Positions 7,014 to 8,169 of a DNA stretch of 8,169 nucleotides are shown one piece after another. The notes under the pieces were generated by a model that made no database searches, had not been told where the DNA came from, and was given only the letters and a program-made list of their open reading frames with translations. The stretch covers positions 1 through 8,169 of the forward strand of contig JALTPW010000800.1 of NCBI GenBank assembly GCA_026999335.1. Reading direction: 5' to 3'. The stretch is from Chromatiales bacterium. Lineage in GTDB: Bacteria > Pseudomonadota > Gammaproteobacteria > SZUA-152. Position 1 is the stretch's first letter. Each line of letters opens with the position of its first letter. A program made the translations under genes and the position numbers.

Positions 7014-7134
7014 CACCGTCTTTAGACGGTGACTTTGATGTTCATGTTTTGACTCATGCGTGCTGATGACAGTGCGAGGTTGATGACGTTAGCCATCAGC
7101 ACCGAATGCGCTAACTCACCTACTTTAGTCGGTG
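7014..7134. repeat. Compact element with paired TTTA-loop hairpins, possible IS200/IS605-type remnant or MITE
   Basis: CACCGTC-TTTA-GACGGTG (7014-7031) is a perfect 7-bp hairpin. CACCTAC-TTTA-GTCGGTG (7117-7134) repeats it in the same orientation with one mismatch. Between them GTGCTGATG (7060-7068) and CATCAGCAC (7094-7102) form a 9-bp stem with a 25-nt loop. Two similar hairpins in the same orientation at the two ends fit IS200/IS605-family subterminal palindromes better than classical terminal inverted repeats. No TnpA or TnpB frame is present, so it would be a deletion remnant or a non-autonomous copy. A structured RNA or protein-binding site is the main alternative. The family assignment is inference. 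Confidence 0.4.
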
Positions 7135-7181
7135 GTAGTTTAGCGAATTACCCGCTGCTGGTCTCTGGATGTCGTAGACGC

Positions 7182-7211
7182 TTGATCTTGACGCTGTTCC
7201 CCCCATATTAA
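7182..7211 (+). promoter_or_regulatory. Possible promoter of the rhomboid gene
   Basis: TTGATC (7182-7187) and TATTAA (7206-7211) are separated by 18 bp, each matching four of six sigma70 consensus positions. Transcription would begin near 7218, leaving a leader of about 33 nt. TTGACG at 7188 is a better -35 but has no well-spaced -10. Confidence 0.3.
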
Positions 7212-7239
7212 TGTATTGATGTAACACTGCCACTGACTG

Positions 7240-7245
7240 AGGAGG
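7240..7245 (+). promoter_or_regulatory. Ribosome binding site of the rhomboid gene
   Basis: AGGAGG is a near-perfect Shine-Dalgarno sequence ending 5 nt before the GTG at 7251. It fixes this non-ATG start, which also yields an N-terminus (F-P-L-H-D...P-T-R) typical of the family. Confidence 0.8.
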
Positions 7246-7250
7246 GGCCG

Positions 7251-7988
7251 GTGTTCCCCCTGCACGATTCCATTCCAACTCGTTTCCCGCCGTTTGCCGT
7301 GTGGTTTCTGATCTTCAGCAGTGTCCTGGTCTTTGTCTTCGAACTGGGCCTGTCGGAACGGGAGATACAGAGTTTCTTTTATCTTTTCGGTCTGGTGCCG
7401 GCGCGCTACACCCAGCCCGAGTGGGCACAGACCGTGGGCTTCCCTGTCGGTGACTACTGGCCCTTTCTCACCAGCATGTTCCTGCACGGCGGTTGGATGC
7501 ATATTATCGGCAACATGTGGTTCCTGTGGTTGTTCGGCGACAATGTGGAAGACCGCATGGGCAGTATCCGCTTCCTACTTTTTTACCTCACCTGCGGCCT
7601 GGCCGCTACCCTGGTGCAGGTTTTCGTCAATCCGGCATCCACCCTGCCCACGGTCGGTGCTTCGGGCGCTATCGCCGGCGTATTGGGGGCCTATTTCGTC
7701 ATGTACCCCCGGGCTCAGGTGGTGGTGATGATTCCCATTTTGTTTTATCCGTTTATCTTTGCCTTGCCGGCAGCGTTGTTCCTCGCCTTCTGGTTTCTGT
7801 TGCAGTTTCTGTCCGCTACCTCGGCCTTGTTTCAATCGGCCGAGGTGGGCGGTGTCGCCTGGTGGGCGCACGTCGGTGGCTTTGTCGCCGGTGTGTTGCT
7901 GCATCGCCTGTTTTTTTCGCCGGCGAGACTTTGGCGTTTTCACAGGGACGAGATCGCCTACCGCAATACCTGGAAGCGGCGTTTGTAA
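7251..7988 (+). CDS. Rhomboid family intramembrane serine protease
   Basis: This 245-residue integral membrane protein should cleave transmembrane segments of substrate proteins within the inner membrane. The active-site motif G136-A-S138-G marks the nucleophile Ser138. The general base is His207 in A-H-V-G-G. The second membrane segment carries H79-G-G-W-M-H84-I-I-G-N88, the conserved H-x4-H-x3-N signature, followed by L-F-G-D-N-V-E-D, typical of bacterial rhomboids. Hydrophobic stretches near 14-31, 86-95, 107-126, 138-152, 157-190 and 204-217 fit the six-helix core. The C-terminal tail is basic and probably cytoplasmic. Length and N-terminus are normal, so the gene appears intact and active. 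It starts at GTG behind a strong AGGAGG. It is co-directional with the autotransporter but 379 bp away, so probably a separate transcript. The natural substrate cannot be inferred. Confidence 0.95.
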   Translation: MFPLHDSIPTRFPPFAVWFLIFSSVLVFVFELGLSEREIQSFFYLFGLVPARYTQPEWAQTVGFPVGDYWPFLTSMFLHGGWMHIIGNMWFLWLFGDNVEDRMGSIRFLLFYLTCGLAATLVQVFVNPASTLPTVGASGAIAGVLGAYFVMYPRAQVVVMIPILFYPFIFALPAALFLAFWFLLQFLSATSALFQSAEVGGVAWWAHVGGFVAGVLLHRLFFSPARLWRFHRDEIAYRNTWKRRL

Positions 7989-8144
7989 AGCCGTATCGAC
8001 GACCGGGGAGGTAAAAAGCCGGAGAAGGGGTGACTGTGCGGGTGTGGCTCGCGGGAGACTCGATCAGACGGCCTGCTCCAATGGTGCGGATTCAGGTTAA
8101 ATCTCTGAGGATTCTATCCCTCCCCGCTTGTTGCGATTGCTGTC

Positions 8145-8169
8145 ATTCCGGCATGTTTTTAGCCGGAAT
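8145..8169. repeat. ATTCCGGC...GCCGGAAT palindrome (dispersed intergenic repeat type)
   Basis: ATTCCGGC (8145-8152) and GCCGGAAT (8162-8169) are perfect 8-bp inverted repeats around a 9-nt loop. They are preceded by TGTC and reach the right edge of the window. The ATTCC-n-GGAAT form is like the dRS3/NEMIS-type palindromes that recur between genes in beta- and gammaproteobacteria. It lies about 160 bp after the rhomboid stop. The internal T5 is in the loop, so an intrinsic terminator is less likely, though what follows is not visible. Confidence 0.55.

Larger units (their letters stand above)
6872..7250. other. Intergenic region between autotransporter and rhomboid genes
   Basis: This 379-bp spacer has no convincing protein gene. 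The AT-rich 6872-7010 part shows no clear intrinsic terminator for the autotransporter gene. 7014-7134 is a compact structured element, described separately. 7182-7250 holds the probable promoter and the ribosome binding site of the rhomboid gene. Short open frames here lack coding support. Confidence 0.75.

Noticed and set aside
7014..7031. Intrinsic terminator for the autotransporter gene
   Set aside because: The hairpin is good, but it lies about 140 bp after the stop codon and is followed by a mixed sequence, not a T-run. Its twin at 7117-7134 suggests a repeat element.
7140..7502. 120-residue minus-strand ORF across the start of the rhomboid gene
   Set aside because: It is the antisense shadow of a gene whose catalytic motifs and Shine-Dalgarno sequence are clear.
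7251..7988. Rhombosortase partnered with a GlyGly-CTERM substrate
   Set aside because: The length and the H-x4-H-x3-N, GASG and HVGG motifs fit a general bacterial rhomboid. No GlyGly-CTERM tail is visible in the window; the lipoprotein C-terminus is off-window and the autotransporter ends in F-E-W.
7493..8100. Alternative plus-strand frames within and after the rhomboid gene (7493-8014, 7759-8100)
   Set aside because: Out-of-frame shadows rich in Arg, Pro and Cys with no start signal. The region after 7988 shows no gene.

Overview
The window looks like accessory chromosome from a Gram-negative, probably gammaproteobacterial, organism. Three things point that way: an outer-membrane lipoprotein signal, an autotransporter beta-barrel ending in an aromatic residue, and REP-like and ATTCC...GGAAT-type intergenic palindromes. 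The genus cannot be named from the sequence. Base composition is patchy. The left 4.7 kb is very GC-rich, the middle gene and its flanks are clearly more AT-rich, and the right gene is intermediate.

Region 1 (1-4720, minus strand) is one uninterrupted reading frame that starts at 4720 and runs off the left edge, giving at least 1573 residues. It encodes a large modular surface lipoprotein: a signal peptide with lipobox Cys29, 12 fibronectin type III (Fn3) domains (about residues 45-1181), one tandem-95/Cadherin_5-like domain (about 1185-1284), and two full plus one partial copy of a near-identical 99-100-residue cadherin-like repeat. The C-terminus lies outside the window. The long plus-strand ORFs over this region are antisense shadows.

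Region 2 (4721-5224) is an AT-rich divergent spacer. It holds the long 5' leader of the lipoprotein gene, a GAGCGCTC palindrome, a REP-type inverted pair and a strong GC hairpin.

Region 3 (5225-6871, plus strand) encodes a 548-residue autotransporter with an unusually short passenger: one small Ig/cadherin-like domain, a helical linker and a C-terminal barrel. Region 4 (6872-7250) has no convincing gene. It carries a compact structured element with two TTTA-loop hairpins and an internal stem, perhaps a remnant of an IS200/IS605-type element. Region 5 (7251-7988, plus strand) encodes a complete rhomboid-family intramembrane serine protease with its catalytic Ser and His present. The last 25 bases form a perfect palindrome of a dispersed-repeat type.

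The lipoprotein and the autotransporter are divergent neighbours that both use Ig/cadherin-like folds. The plainest reading is a surface-adhesion locus. A functional link between them, or with the rhomboid protease, is inference only. I found no sign of a defence system, CRISPR array, biosynthetic cluster or RNA gene.
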